A DNA stretch of 64,000 nt, taken from CAVRIA01 sp963721115. Lineage in GTDB: Bacteria; Desulfobacterota; Binatia; HRBIN30; CADEER01. Each line of letters begins with the position of its first letter. The stretch's first letter is position 1. The notes under the pieces were generated by a model. That model was not told the DNA's origin. It ran no database searches and saw only the letters and a list, made by a program, of their open reading frames with translations. The stretch spans positions 1 to 64,000 of the forward strand of contig CAVRIA010000009.1 in assembly GCA_963721115.1 (NCBI GenBank), given 5' to 3'. Positions 55,085 to 63,747 of this stretch are shown here, piece after piece. The position numbers and the translations under genes were made by a program.

Positions 55085-55652
55085 ACTAGCCTCGATCTGA
55101 CAAAAGATTTCAACACGAAGGACGCGAAGAGCACGAAGAGCACGAAGAAGAGCTTGAAAAGGCGATCGTATGGAAGGTCACCGCTGATGCGGTTCAGACC
55201 TGGATCGGTATATTCCCTTCTGTTTCTTGTGCCTCCGTGGCCTTCGGTGCGCCAGGGAAGCCTGGCCGTTCTAGTGACCTGAAAGGAGGTCATTCTGTCA
55301 ATTGCCCGTTCAACAGATAGCCAACCGAGCGAGCGCCGGAGTGATCCGGCGGGCGAAGCCTCGGGCGGTGAACTCGCGAGCCGTAGCGCAAGCGAACCCG
55401 ATTCGGCCTCGTTACACCAATCGAAGGCGGCCAGTCTTCCGAAGCTGCTGAAGCCAGCTGCCAGCGGTGAAGCAACGGGCACGTGCAGCCGCTGGGCCTT
55501 CCGGGGTGAGAGGGGACGGCGCGTGAGGACAGAACGGTCGAGGAACCTGGGAGGCCCGGCGCAGCCGAGCGGCCTGCGCGTTCGCGCCCGAGCGGGAAGA
55601 CATAACCGCGCGGGCGGCTGCGGTCGGGAGTCGGACCGGCTCATAGTAGCGC

Positions 55653-55685
<33 letters not shown>

Positions 55686-55713
55686 GGAGCCATCGTGTGC
55701 TGATGTCAGAGGG

Positions 55714-57090
55714 GTGGTGAGCCGCTTGGACAAGAGTCCCACTACGGAACAACCGGGAGCGACCGACAGGGACCCGCGTGCGGGGAAGCGTGTGGCGCTG
55801 CCGGCGAAGCTGACCGCTCTGCGACAGAAGCTCGGCCACAAGGCCAAGCAGGAGCCGAAGTTCCGGTTCTACGCCCTGTACGATCGGATCTATCGGCGCG
55901 ACGTGTTGTGGGCGGCCTGGTTGCAGGTGCGAGCCAACGGCGGCAGCGCCGGAGTCGATGGCGTCACGATCGAAGCGATCGAGGCCAGCGATGAGGGGGC
56001 GATGCAGTTGGTCGAGCAGCTCCACGAGGAGCTGCGCACCAAGACCTACCGACCACAGCCGGTGAGGCGCGTCTACATCCCCAAGGCCAACGGCAAGCTG
56101 AGACCACTGGGCATCCCGACGCTGCGAGATCGGATCGTACAGGCGGCAACGCTGCTGATCCTGGAGCCGATCTTCGAAGCGGACTTCCTGGACTGCTCCT
56201 ACGGGTTTCGCCCCGGGCGATCGGCCCACCAGGCGCTGGGGGAGATACGCGGTCATCTCCAGGCCGGGTATCAGGCGGTGTATGACGCGGACTTGAAGGG
56301 CTACTTCGACTCGATTCCGCAAGACAAGCTGATGGCCTGTCTGCGCATGCGAATCGCAGACCGGTCGGTCCTCCACCTGATTCGCAGCTGGTTGGAGGTC
56401 GCCGTGGTCGAGCCCCCCGCCACAGCAGGCGGGCCGAAGCGGACCACGTGGCCGACAAGCGGCACGCCGCAGGGCGGGGTGATCTCGCCCCTGCTGGCCA
56501 ACCTCTACCTGCACTGGTTCGACAAGGTGTTCCATGCGCCGGGAGGTCCGGCGCACTGGGCGAAGGCGAAGTTGGTGCGCTACGCCGATGACTTCGTGGT
56601 GTTGGCGCGCTACCAGAGCCCGCAGCTCAACACCTTCATCGAGAAGAAGCTGGAAGCCTGGATGGGCTTGGAGATCAACCGGGAGAAGACCCGCGTGGTG
56701 CATCTGCAAGAGGAAGGAGCGAGCCTGGACTTCCTCGGGTTCACGTTCCGCTACGACCGCGACCGACTCGGACGCGGCCAGCGCTACCTGAATGTGTTCC
56801 CGGCGAAGAAGTCGGTGGCACGGATGCGAGAGGCGTTGCGTGAGCAGACCAGCAGTAAGCGATGCTTCAAGGCCTTGCCGCGGCTGATCGGTGAGACCAA
56901 TCGACGGCTCATCGGCTGGGCGAACTACTTCCGCTTCGGACACCCGCGCCAAGCCTTCCGGGAGGTCAATACCTACACACGTCAGCGGCTCACGCGCCAC
57001 GTGCGCCGCCGCAGCCAACGGCCCTTCCGACCGCCGGAAGGGGTGACCTACTATGAGCACTTCAAGCGTTTGGGCTTGGTGTATCTGTGA
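55714..57090 (+). CDS. ltrA: group II intron reverse transcriptase/maturase
   Basis: 458 residues. Reverse transcriptase domains: KTYRPQPVRRVYIPKANGKL, PLGIPTLRDRIVQ, YGFRPGRSAHQAL, DADLKGYFDSIPQD (first Asp pair), TPQGGVISPLLANLYL and the active-site VRYADDFVVL. The maturase (X) domain contains LNVFPAKKSVARMREALREQ and a C-terminal WANYFRFGHPRQAF. No obvious HNH endonuclease domain follows, so mobility would rely on DNA-target priming. GTG start at 55714. Confidence 0.95.
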   Translation: MVSRLDKSPTTEQPGATDRDPRAGKRVALPAKLTALRQKLGHKAKQEPKFRFYALYDRIYRRDVLWAAWLQVRANGGSAGVDGVTIEAIEASDEGAMQLVEQLHEELRTKTYRPQPVRRVYIPKANGKLRPLGIPTLRDRIVQAATLLILEPIFEADFLDCSYGFRPGRSAHQALGEIRGHLQAGYQAVYDADLKGYFDSIPQDKLMACLRMRIADRSVLHLIRSWLEVAVVEPPATAGGPKRTTWPTSGTPQGGVISPLLANLYLHWFDKVFHAPGGPAHWAKAKLVRYADDFVVLARYQSPQLNTFIEKKLEAWMGLEINREKTRVVHLQEEGASLDFLGFTFRYDRDRLGRGQRYLNVFPAKKSVARMREALREQTSSKRCFKALPRLIGETNRRLIGWANYFRFGHPRQAFREVNTYTRQRLTRHVRRRSQRPFRPPEGVTYYEHFKRLGLVYL

Positions 57091-57140
57091 GGCACAACCG
57101 CTCAACTGCCTGCGCATGCCGACGGCGACAACCATGGCGA

Positions 57141-57222
57141 GAGCCGGATGCGGGAAATCTGCATGTCCGGTTCGACGAGGGGGGAGTGAGTCGCAGGTCT
57201 TCTCCACTGTCGCTCACTCCTC
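57141..57222 (+). ncRNA. group II intron domains V and VI
   Basis: Domain V is GAGCCGGATGCGGGAAATCT continuing through GCATGTCCGGTTC (57141-57173), a 33-34 nt hairpin with the AGC catalytic triad (AGC in GAGCC) and bulge. Domain VI follows with the GGAGTGAG / CTCACTCC stem that carries the branch A. An AGC triad rather than CGC argues against a class C intron. Confidence 0.85.
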
Positions 57223-57249
57223 TACTCTACTGTTCTTCGTGGTGAGGAT

Positions 57250-57345
57250 TTCTGTCAGATCGAAACGAGTACTAGCTCAACGAGGCAGCCCTCTGCGCCT
57301 TCGCGTCACTGCGCGCGATTCATTCCGGACTCAGACGCGCTCCTC
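57250..57345. other. spacer with a second repeat tract
   Basis: After the intron and element end, CTCTGCGCCTTCGCGTCACT is the reverse complement of the CGCAGAGACGCAAAGGCG-type tract seen in the 18853 element. No gene is visible here. Confidence 0.6.
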
Positions 57346-57353
57346 TCCCTCTT

Positions 57354-57514
57354 GAGTCTGTCGATTTTCTCGAGGCTCCATGTTCCCCCCTTTGGAAAAG
57401 GGGGGTCAGGGGGGATTTTGAAATGGATTCGTTCGGCCAAATCCCCCTCAATCCCCCTTTTCCAAAGGGGGAAGTCGGAGTCGCTCGTCTCTCGACGAGA
57501 AAATCGAGAGACTC
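57354..57514. repeat. MITE-like element, copy C
   Basis: GAGTCTGTCGATTTTCTCG and CGAGAAAATCGAGAGACTC ends with two CCCCCTTT / AAAGGGGG blocks between. Its right part is the 3' end of the lipase gene, supplying the last 20 or so codons and stop. Confidence 0.85.
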
Positions 57515-58794
57515 TCTTGGCGCAAGGCGCGGTCCTTCCCGAGCCAGCGGTGGAGCTGCTCGTAGACGTCGGGGTGGTTGAGGAGCTGGAGGTGGTGCAT
57601 GGGGCCGAAGTGCCGGCCGGTGGGGAGCGGGAACTGCATGTGGCGCAGGCGGCCGCGGCCGGAGGCGCTGGGCTCGCGCACCAGCAGGTCGCCGATGACG
57701 ACGCCGAGCGGGTGGCGCGGATCGCGGGTCAGCGTGGCCGCGACGAAGTAATGACTGGCGCTTTCGAGAAGCGGGACGTGGCCGGTGCGATTGGCGAGCA
57801 GGGCGTCGAGATCGACTCCCTGCCAGTCCTCGTCGCGGAGCGAGCCGAAGCGCAGGTCCTTGATGCCGGCGCTGCGCCCATTCACGAGGTCCGCAAACGG
57901 CCGCGTGATGTCGGTCAGTCCGAGCAGCCACCCGGCGACGTTCGCTCCCTTCTCCAGCGGCGCTCCCAGGTGCGGCGAGCCGAGAAAGACGAGATGGCGC
58001 ACCGCGCGAACCCAATCGCGGCGGGCCTCTTGGCCGTAGTGGCAGGCGCTGCGGCTGACCAGGCCACCCATACTGTGCCCGATCACGAGGAGATCTTCGA
58101 CGGGCACGGGCCACTCGGTCGCGACCTGATCGAGAAGCCGGGCCAGCTGCCGGCCATTGTCGGAAACGTGCAGGCCGGTGTTGTAGCGCACGTAGAGCGG
58201 CGTGTAGCCGAAATCCTTCCGGAGGCGCGCGCCGTAGGTCGTGTGGCGATCGCCGTAGTGCCGCTCGGCGTGCAGTCGCCACCAGCTCTCGTCGCAGGCC
58301 AGGCCGTGTACGAAGACGGCCAGCCGTGGTGAGGCGTCGGGAAATGCGGTGGCCAGCGATGCGCGATCCGGGGACACGTGGCGACCGCGATGCCGGAGAC
58401 CCATGGTCGTTGCGAGAGGATTGGCGTCGCGCACCAGACGGTCGCCGGCAAATCCGTTCAGCGCCGCCACGGCCATGCCCGCCGCCGAGCCGGGCTCGAT
58501 CTCCCGGTTCTCGTCCGCCGCCAGTATTGCCGCCCGGCGCGCCGCGCCCCCGGCGGCGGTGACGGCGGTGCGAAGCCCGCCGTAGACGAGGCTCGTGACG
58601 CCGTCGTGAACGAAGCGGACGACTTCGGAAACCTCGGCGACGCCCGGCGCCAGGCGAAGCGGAGCGAAGGGCTTGCGGGCAATCGCCTTGTGGACGCCTT
58701 CGATCGTCGCCAGCCCGCCCTGAAGCGCCGCCGTGGCGGCGTCGACGGCTCCGTGAAGCGGATTCCTCTCTCGCGACGCGCTCTCTGTCTGCAT
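57448..58794 (-). CDS. alpha/beta hydrolase (lipase / PGAP1-like), tail encoded by a repeat
   Basis: 448 residues. Ribosome site AAAGGAGGGCTCGG precedes the ATG at 58794. The N-terminal 150 residues are helical. The hydrolase core has LAVFVHGLACDESWWRL (oxyanion), LLVIGHSMGGLVSRSA (GxSxG nucleophile), LGSPHLGAPLEKGANVAGW, and a late HFGPMHHLQLLNHPDVYEQL block that provides the catalytic His. The last residues LSIFSSRDERLRLPPLEKGD are translated from MITE copy C, so the natural stop was replaced. No signal peptide seen. Probably a lipase or esterase. Confidence 0.85.
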   Translation of the reverse strand: MQTESASRERNPLHGAVDAATAALQGGLATIEGVHKAIARKPFAPLRLAPGVAEVSEVVRFVHDGVTSLVYGGLRTAVTAAGGAARRAAILAADENREIEPGSAAGMAVAALNGFAGDRLVRDANPLATTMGLRHRGRHVSPDRASLATAFPDASPRLAVFVHGLACDESWWRLHAERHYGDRHTTYGARLRKDFGYTPLYVRYNTGLHVSDNGRQLARLLDQVATEWPVPVEDLLVIGHSMGGLVSRSACHYGQEARRDWVRAVRHLVFLGSPHLGAPLEKGANVAGWLLGLTDITRPFADLVNGRSAGIKDLRFGSLRDEDWQGVDLDALLANRTGHVPLLESASHYFVAATLTRDPRHPLGVVIGDLLVREPSASGRGRLRHMQFPLPTGRHFGPMHHLQLLNHPDVYEQLHRWLGKDRALRQESLSIFSSRDERLRLPPLEKGD

Positions 58795-59085
58795 CCGAGC
58801 CCTCCTTTGGAAATTCGCCCCCGTGCGCGCTTCACGCTCCGATGGGCTCGGCCCCACGAGCCGAGCGCGTGGGGCCTCCTCGTCCCCTCCGCGAGTCTTC
58901 GGGTGCGCGCAGCGCGTGGTCACTCCTCCGAATCGCCTCCCCGCGTCACAGCGGCATGCCGGGCGCAAAGAGAGGAAAAATCAACGCCCAAGTGGAGGAC
59001 AATCTACTGCCGCCGCGGGAATGCCGGCAAGGGCAAAATGCGCGACACCCGCGAAGAACGGCATCGATTCACTCTGTCCGCCGAC
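58795..59085. other. spacer without a recognised gene
   Basis: 291 bases between the hydrolase start and the end of the BTAD regulator gene. It contains no strong repeat and no ORF I would defend. Presumably holds the promoter of the hydrolase. Confidence 0.5.
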
Positions 59086-60056
59086 TCAGATGTGCAGCCT
59101 GCGCCCCGACGCCGGGTGAACGGCTTTCATCGAAGCGAGCGGCGGCATGGACTTCCCGTCGAGCGCCCGGCGCACCAGCGCGATGTTCTGATGAACCTCT
59201 TCCTGCAACGTGCCCAGAAGTCGCTTCACCTGCTCCAGATGACTCAGGATCTCGGGCAGGGCGGCAGCCGACGGCGGCGGCGGAAGGAGGCGGGGAGCCA
59301 CGCGGATGGACTCCTTCTCGTCGCGAATCTGCTCGTAGAGGGCGACGGTGGCGGCCGAGGGCTCGACCGCGAGCTCCTGCGCGAGGGCGGCCGTGCAGCG
59401 CTCGTATTGGCGCAGGGCCGCGGCGCGATCTCCGGCGGCATAGTGGAGGCGCATCAGTTGACAGTGCGAGCTCTCTCTCGCCCGATCGTGTCGCAGGATC
59501 ACGGCGCCGCAGGCCAGACCGTCGTCGAGATTGCCGCGCGCCGTGTGGTAGGCGAGGAGCTTGTCCAGGAGGGCCAGTGGGCCTCCTGCAGCCGGTCGCG
59601 CTCCGAGAACAACCAGTCCGAGTACCATCCGTGCAGGAGCTCGCCGCGATAGAGGTCGACCGCTTTCTGGACGAGCTCCAACGCTGCGACGTCGAAGCTC
59701 TCGCCGTCGATGCCTCGCACGGCGGCACAGGTCGCCTCGAACTCCGTGACGTCCGTTCTCACCGCGCTCGCCGGATTGATCCGCACCGTATCCGGCGTCA
59801 GGAGCAAGACGCCGGGCTTTCCCCCCTTCTGGCGCAGCGCCGTCTGCAGCTGCCAGAGCGCCTGGCGCAGGTACTTCTTCGACTGCGTCGTGGACGCTTC
59901 GCCCCAGAGCATGCTCGCCAGCGTTTCGCGCCGATGCGTGTGCGGATGGAGAAGCAGGTACGCCAAGAGCTCGCACGGCTTCTGCGCGCGCAGGCCGGCT
60001 CCCGAATCTTCCGCAGCCTTCATGGAGAACGGACCGAAGAGGCAAACTCGCACCAT
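59086..60056 (-). CDS. BTAD-domain (SARP-like) transcriptional regulator, one frameshift
   Basis: MVRVCLFGPFSMKAAEDSG starts an OmpR-type winged helix (LRAQKPCELLAYLLLHPHTH, TLASMLWGEASTTQSKKYLR QALWQLQTAL). A bacterial transcriptional activator (BTAD) domain follows: VDLYRGELLHGWYSDWLFSE, then after a shift near 59580 (one missing base) LLDKLLAYHTARGNLDDGLA and CQLMRLHYAAGDRAAALRQYE. The C-terminal AALPEILSHLEQVKRLLGTL QEE is a coiled coil. About 323 residues in total. Regulates unknown genes, possibly the neighbouring hydrolase. Confidence 0.8.
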
Positions 60057-60294
60057 GTCGCCGAACCTCCCGTGCGACGCACGATGTCACGCCGGAAAGC
60101 CGGCCATCAATTGGGGAATTCCCCTACTTCAGTGTCCCAGTGTTGGATCTCCGTCGCTTTCAGCTCTCCGGGCAAAGCAGCGTGCATGATGACTCGCACG
60201 GCAGAACGGAGGGCGGCGTGCCGGAGTGCGAAGCGAGCGCGGAGTACTGCCTTTCCGGCGCGGCAACACCCCCCGGCACGGCTACACCGTCCTA

Positions 60295-60334
60295 TTGCAG
60301 ATCTGCGCAATTGGATATATTAGTGCAGATATGC
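60295..60334 (+). promoter_or_regulatory. promoter with paired palindromes before the Xre gene
   Basis: TTGCAG (60295-60300) and TATATT (60316-60321), 15 bases apart. Two near-identical palindromes GCAGATCTGC (60297-60306) and GCAGATATGC (60325-60334) lie 28 bases apart, about three helical turns, one over the -35 and one over the start codon. These are probable binding sites for the Xre antitoxin itself. Confidence 0.6.
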
Positions 60335-60738
60335 ATAATCTGGAAACACGGGAGTCGGCTCTTCCGGAGCAGGGCAAGGAGGAACGCCAACGGCTGGCGA
60401 TGGTCGGCTTCTTCCGGATCATGGAGATCTGGGGAGTGGGAAACGCCGAGATGCGGCGCCTCCTCGGATCTCCGCCGGAGAGGACCTTCTTCGAGTGGAA
60501 GGCGGCGCGCACGCGGCGCGTGCCGGAGGATACGATGCGGCGTATCGGATACGTCGCCGGCATCTACAAGGCGCTGCAGATCCTGTACGCCGATCCGGCC
60601 CAGGCGGATGCCTGGGTGCGCAAGCCGAACCGGCACTTCGGCGGCCACTCGCCGCTCGAGCGCATGGCGGCGGGCGACGTCACCGATCTCGCCGCCGTTC
60701 GCGCCTATCTCGACGCGGCCCGCTCTCCCTGGTCGTAG
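60331..60738 (+). CDS. Xre/MbcA/ParS-type antitoxin
   Basis: 135 residues from the ATG at 60331. An N-terminal helix-turn-helix (GFFRIMEIWGVGNAEMRRLL GSPPERTFFEWKA) is followed by the C-terminal toxin-binding domain (DUF2384) ending PNRHFGGHSPLERMAAGD and VTDLAAVRAYLDAA. No Shine-Dalgarno precedes this ATG; a later ATG at 60399 has AAGGAGGAA about 15 bases upstream but would cut the domain. Partner of the RES toxin downstream. Confidence 0.88.
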   Translation: MHNLETRESALPEQGKEERQRLAMVGFFRIMEIWGVGNAEMRRLLGSPPERTFFEWKAARTRRVPEDTMRRIGYVAGIYKALQILYADPAQADAWVRKPNRHFGGHSPLERMAAGDVTDLAAVRAYLDAARSPWS

Positions 60739-60832
60739 CCCGATCGGGGAAGGCCCTCATGGGAGTGTGGAGATCGCGGGCTAAGAAACCCCTCTTCGAG
60801 AACGGATGCGAAGATGCGGTACCCGAAAAAGG

Positions 60833-61050
60833 CAACCACGAAGGACACGAAGAGCACGAAGAAGAGAAGAACACGAAGAAGAAAAGAAGATGAGGGCTCG
60901 ACCGGCGGCATCTGCGGATCGCATCATCTTCGCCCAGCGCTACCGGTCTTACCTTCTTTACCTTCGGGTTCTTCGAGGTTGCCTTTTTCATGCGTCTTCG
61001 AACGAGCGCGGCTCATGGCAAACTTCGTGGTGAATTCCTTCTTTCAGATC
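60833..61050. repeat. CACGAAG repeat between antitoxin and toxin
   Basis: CACGAAGGACACGAAGAGCA and further CACGAAGAAG units, then a mirrored AACTTCGTGGTGAATTCC and CAGATCGAGG near the toxin gene. The arms resemble those of the element at 55092. It separates Xre (ends 60738) from RES (starts 61073), which are usually adjacent or overlapping. Confidence 0.75.
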
Positions 61051-61072
61051 GAGGATCGAATTCTGGTCATCC

Positions 61073-61778
61073 ATGCCGACTGACCCGCGCCAGCGGCGCG
61101 TCGCGTGGTCGCGCGCGACGCGCATCGTCGCCGAACGCTATCCGCCCATCGATCTGTTCGAGCGCGTTTCCGCCGACCCGCGCGTGTGGGAGGCCCTGAT
61201 CGCGGCGGAAGATGCGGTCAACCCGCGGCTGCGCGATCGAGGTCGGCGAGATCCGCCTCGTCCCGCTCGAGGAGCGGATCAGCGGGCCCGGGGCGAGCTT
61301 CGTGATGGCGTCCTTCACGCACCTGAACCCGACCGGCTCGCGGTTCAGCGACGGGTCGTACGGTGTGTACTATGCGGCGCGCGCGCTGCGCACGGCGATC
61401 CGCGAGACGGCCTACCACTTCGGCCGCTACGCCGCCGCCGGCGGCGACGGGCCGCGGTACGAGAGCATGCGGGTGCTGGTCGGGCGAATCGACAACCGCT
61501 TCGCCGACGTCGCGTCTCTGCCGGCCGCGCTGCGCGCGAAGATCCTCGCTCCGGAATCCTACGCCGACAGCCAGCCGTTCGGAGCAGCTCTCCGCGCCGC
61601 CGGCAGCAACGGTGTCGTCTACGCGAGCGTGCGCGACGCGGGCGGCCAATGCGTCGGCGCCTTTCGCCCGCGTGCCGTGGGCATCCCGGTCCAGGCGCGA
61701 CATCTGCGCTATCACTGGGACGGCGCGCGGGTCGCCCGCTACTTCGACTACGAGAGGGACGAGTGGATCTCTCTATGA
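61073..61778 (+). CDS. RES-domain toxin, one frameshift
   Basis: About 234 residues in two frames. The first frame gives MPTDPRQRRVAWSRATRIVA, YPPIDLFERVSADPRVWEAL, then after one extra C at about 61233 EVGEIRLVPLEERISGPGAS. The RES core has SFTHLNPTGSRFSDGSYGVY YAARALRTAIRETAYHF, with conserved Arg, Glu and Ser of the family, and GSNGVVYASVRDAGGQCVG. RES toxins degrade NAD+. Total length minus one is a multiple of three, so the gene is probably intact apart from this base. Confidence 0.88.
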
Positions 61779-61789
61779 CCTTACCGAAG

Positions 61790-61828
61790 GTTGTTGGGTT
61801 GTTGGTTGTTCGTTGTTCGTTGTTGGTA
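61790..61828. repeat. GTTGTTGG repeat, third copy
   Basis: GTTGTTGGGTTGTTGGTTGT then TCGTTGTTCGTTGTTGG. It begins 11 bases after the RES stop codon. Similar to copies at 4822 and 46295. Confidence 0.75.
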
Positions 61829-61903
61829 AAGGGACGGTCGGGCCCTGACCACTCACCAGCAGACAACAGAGCACGGGGATGGGGCCGATTTCGGGCAAAG
61901 CCG

Positions 61904-62020
61904 ATGCGGCTTTACACAAAAAGTCCGGATGCGGACTCAATTCGTCATTCCCGCGAAAGCAGGAATCCAGGGACACCCCGCTTCCACCCCGCTGGATGCC
62001 CGCTTTCGCGGGCATAACGG
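61904..62020. repeat. REP-like repeat (CGCGAAAGCGGG type), copy 3
   Basis: GTCATTCCCGCGAAAGCAGG and GCCCGCTTTCGCGGGCATAA with GGGACACCCCGC between, preceded by AAAAGTCCGGATGCGG as in copy 2. In the frame of the next gene it reads FVIPAKAGIQGHPASTPLDA, which is not part of the methyltransferase. Confidence 0.9.
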
Positions 62021-62057
62021 CTGTCGCCAGAGCGAGGGAGCCGAGCCAACTGGGGCC

Positions 62058-62732
62058 ATGAACGCACCGTCCTTCGGAGATCCGCGCGGTCTAGGGCAGC
62101 GGGCGATGGAGTCGCCCTTCGTCGTCTCGATCTACGAGAGCCGCCTGTGGCGGCGCAACCCGATCGTCACCGCGCTCATGGGGATCTCGTTCGAGCGCGA
62201 GCTGGAGTGTATCGCGCGCGCGGCTCGCCTCGAGGAGGCGAGCGAGGTCCTCGATCTGGCCTGCGGTCCCGGGATCTACTCGCGGCCCCTCGCCCGGCGC
62301 CTGCACGGCGGGCGCATCGTCGGTCTCGACTACTCGCCTGCGATGCTGGCCTACGCCCAGCGCCGGGCGCGCGCCGAGCGGGTGCCGAACCTCGATCTCC
62401 TGCGCGGGAACGCGCTGTCGCTGCCGTTCCGCTCCGCCACCTTCGACGTGGTCAACTGCTGCGGCGCGCTTCACCTCTTTCCCGACGTTCCCCAGGCGCT
62501 GAAGGAGGTGCATCGCGTCCTGGTCGAGGGTGGGCGCTTCACCACCGCGGTCGTACGGGCGGACGATACGGATAGAGGACGTCGCGCCGCCGCGACACGC
62601 GACCGGCTTCTCGGCCTCCACTCGTTTACGCGTCGCGAGCTCGAGGAGAGGCTCGAGCAAGCTGGGCTCGCCGGCGTCGAGGTGCTGCACGAGCACCGCT
62701 TCTGGATGCTGGCGGTGGCGGAACGGAGGTGA
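62058..62732 (+). CDS. SAM-dependent class I methyltransferase
   Basis: 224 residues from the ATG at 62058, chosen because the upstream codons belong to repeat copy 3. SAM-binding motif I is EVLDLACGPGIYSRPLARRL, motif II IVGLDYSPAMLAYAQRRA, motif IV FDVVNCCGALHLFPDVPQAL and the post-motif EVHRVLVEGGRF. Similar to UbiE/small-molecule C- or O-methyltransferases. Substrate not known. Confidence 0.88.
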   Translation: MNAPSFGDPRGLGQRAMESPFVVSIYESRLWRRNPIVTALMGISFERELECIARAARLEEASEVLDLACGPGIYSRPLARRLHGGRIVGLDYSPAMLAYAQRRARAERVPNLDLLRGNALSLPFRSATFDVVNCCGALHLFPDVPQALKEVHRVLVEGGRFTTAVVRADDTDRGRRAAATRDRLLGLHSFTRRELEERLEQAGLAGVEVLHEHRFWMLAVAERR

Positions 62733-62794
62733 TCGTTCCGCTCGCAGGGCCGAGAAAGGCAAGGGGCTGGGGCTGAGGAACCCTCGGCAGCCTT

Positions 62795-63358
62795 CTAGGA
62801 CTCTTCGATGCGGCGCACCGGCATGCGCTGCGCGCGCAGGCGCAGGGGCTCGGCGCGCTCGGCGATCAGGGCGCGGTTGCCCTCGCTGTACGAGAAGCAC
62901 GTGTTGCGCATGCCGGGTACGTTCTCCATGACGTAGGCGTGACGCCGCGGGGGGTCGTCTTCGCGCGCCCGCTCTTCGGGCGGCGTCGACTGGAAGAGAC
63001 GTACGAAGTGGAGCTGGTACGCCGCCTGGGCGATCTCGACCAGCAACTCCGAGACGCGATGGCATCCCACCGGTCCCCCGACGATCCCGCGCGCTTCTCC
63101 GGTGAACCCCCGCTCCACCCGCATACCCACCAGGCGGTCCATGTTCGGGTGGGTCATGTTGCAGACGTTGGTGAACGGTCCGTTGCGCACCTGGCTGCGG
63201 GCGGCGACGATCTCCAGCGACGGATGGAGGATCTCGACCTCGGCGTGCACGTCGTGCACCTCGTCCTGGAGGAACGCCTCGATCAGGAAGCGGTCCCCGC
63301 CCAGCGGGTAGATGTTCACTTCCTTGGTGCGATGATAGATGGCTGCGACGTCGGGCAT
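62795..63358 (-). CDS. DUF2889 family protein
   Basis: 187 residues. The family features are YHRTKEVNIYPLGGDRFLIE, the EVHDVHAEVEILHPSLEIVA block, FTNVCNMTHPNMDRLVGMRV, GPVGCHRVSELLVEIAQAAY. DUF2889 is an uncharacterised mixed alpha/beta domain present in many GC-rich genomes. ATG at MPDVAAI is chosen; one other ATG lies three codons upstream. Confidence 0.88.
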   Translation of the reverse strand: MPDVAAIYHRTKEVNIYPLGGDRFLIEAFLQDEVHDVHAEVEILHPSLEIVAARSQVRNGPFTNVCNMTHPNMDRLVGMRVERGFTGEARGIVGGPVGCHRVSELLVEIAQAAYQLHFVRLFQSTPPEERAREDDPPRRHAYVMENVPGMRNTCFSYSEGNRALIAERAEPLRLRAQRMPVRRIEES

Positions 63359-63434
63359 GCGCTCCATTATAGCGGCGGTGGGGGCTCGTACCAATGTCCA
63401 CGCCGAGCCGAGGCGGTGTGGCGTGCGGGGAAGA

Positions 63435-63559
63435 GTGCAGGCGGGACGCCCGCACCACAACGCTCGTGCAGGCGGGATGCCTGCATCACAACGTTCGTGC
63501 AGGCGGAGACGCCCGCACCACAACGAGATTCGCGCAGGCGGGATGCCTGCGGCTACGAG
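63435..63559. repeat. tandem hairpin repeat (GTGCAGGCGGGA type)
   Basis: Four consecutive units, each GTGCAGGCGG-GA(C/T)GCC(C/T)GCA plus CACAACG, spaced about 35 bases. Each unit is itself a small stem-loop. It occupies the spacer between DUF2889 and the P450 gene and no gene is seen from 63359 to 63747. Confidence 0.8.
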
Positions 63560-63747
63560 ATTGGACGATCCACCATGTCTGCCCCGTTGTGGTTGTGGTG
63601 CGGCCGTCCCGGCTGCACGGATCGAACTGACCCAGATCCGTGAGACACCCTTGACATGGTTTGTCTTATTCGGTCAGGCTCGGGGCCACGTTGCCGGCGC
63701 GGGCGAAGCGGCTCGAGCGGCCGGCCAGGACACATCTCGAGGAGGAA

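Noticed and set aside
55714..57090. Retron or diversity-generating reverse transcriptase
   Set aside because: Maturase X domain, domain V RNA and GTGCG/AC ends identify a group II intron.
63435..63559. Possible CRISPR array of four units
   Set aside because: Spacers are nearly identical to each other and too short; units are palindromic hairpins. No cas genes nearby.
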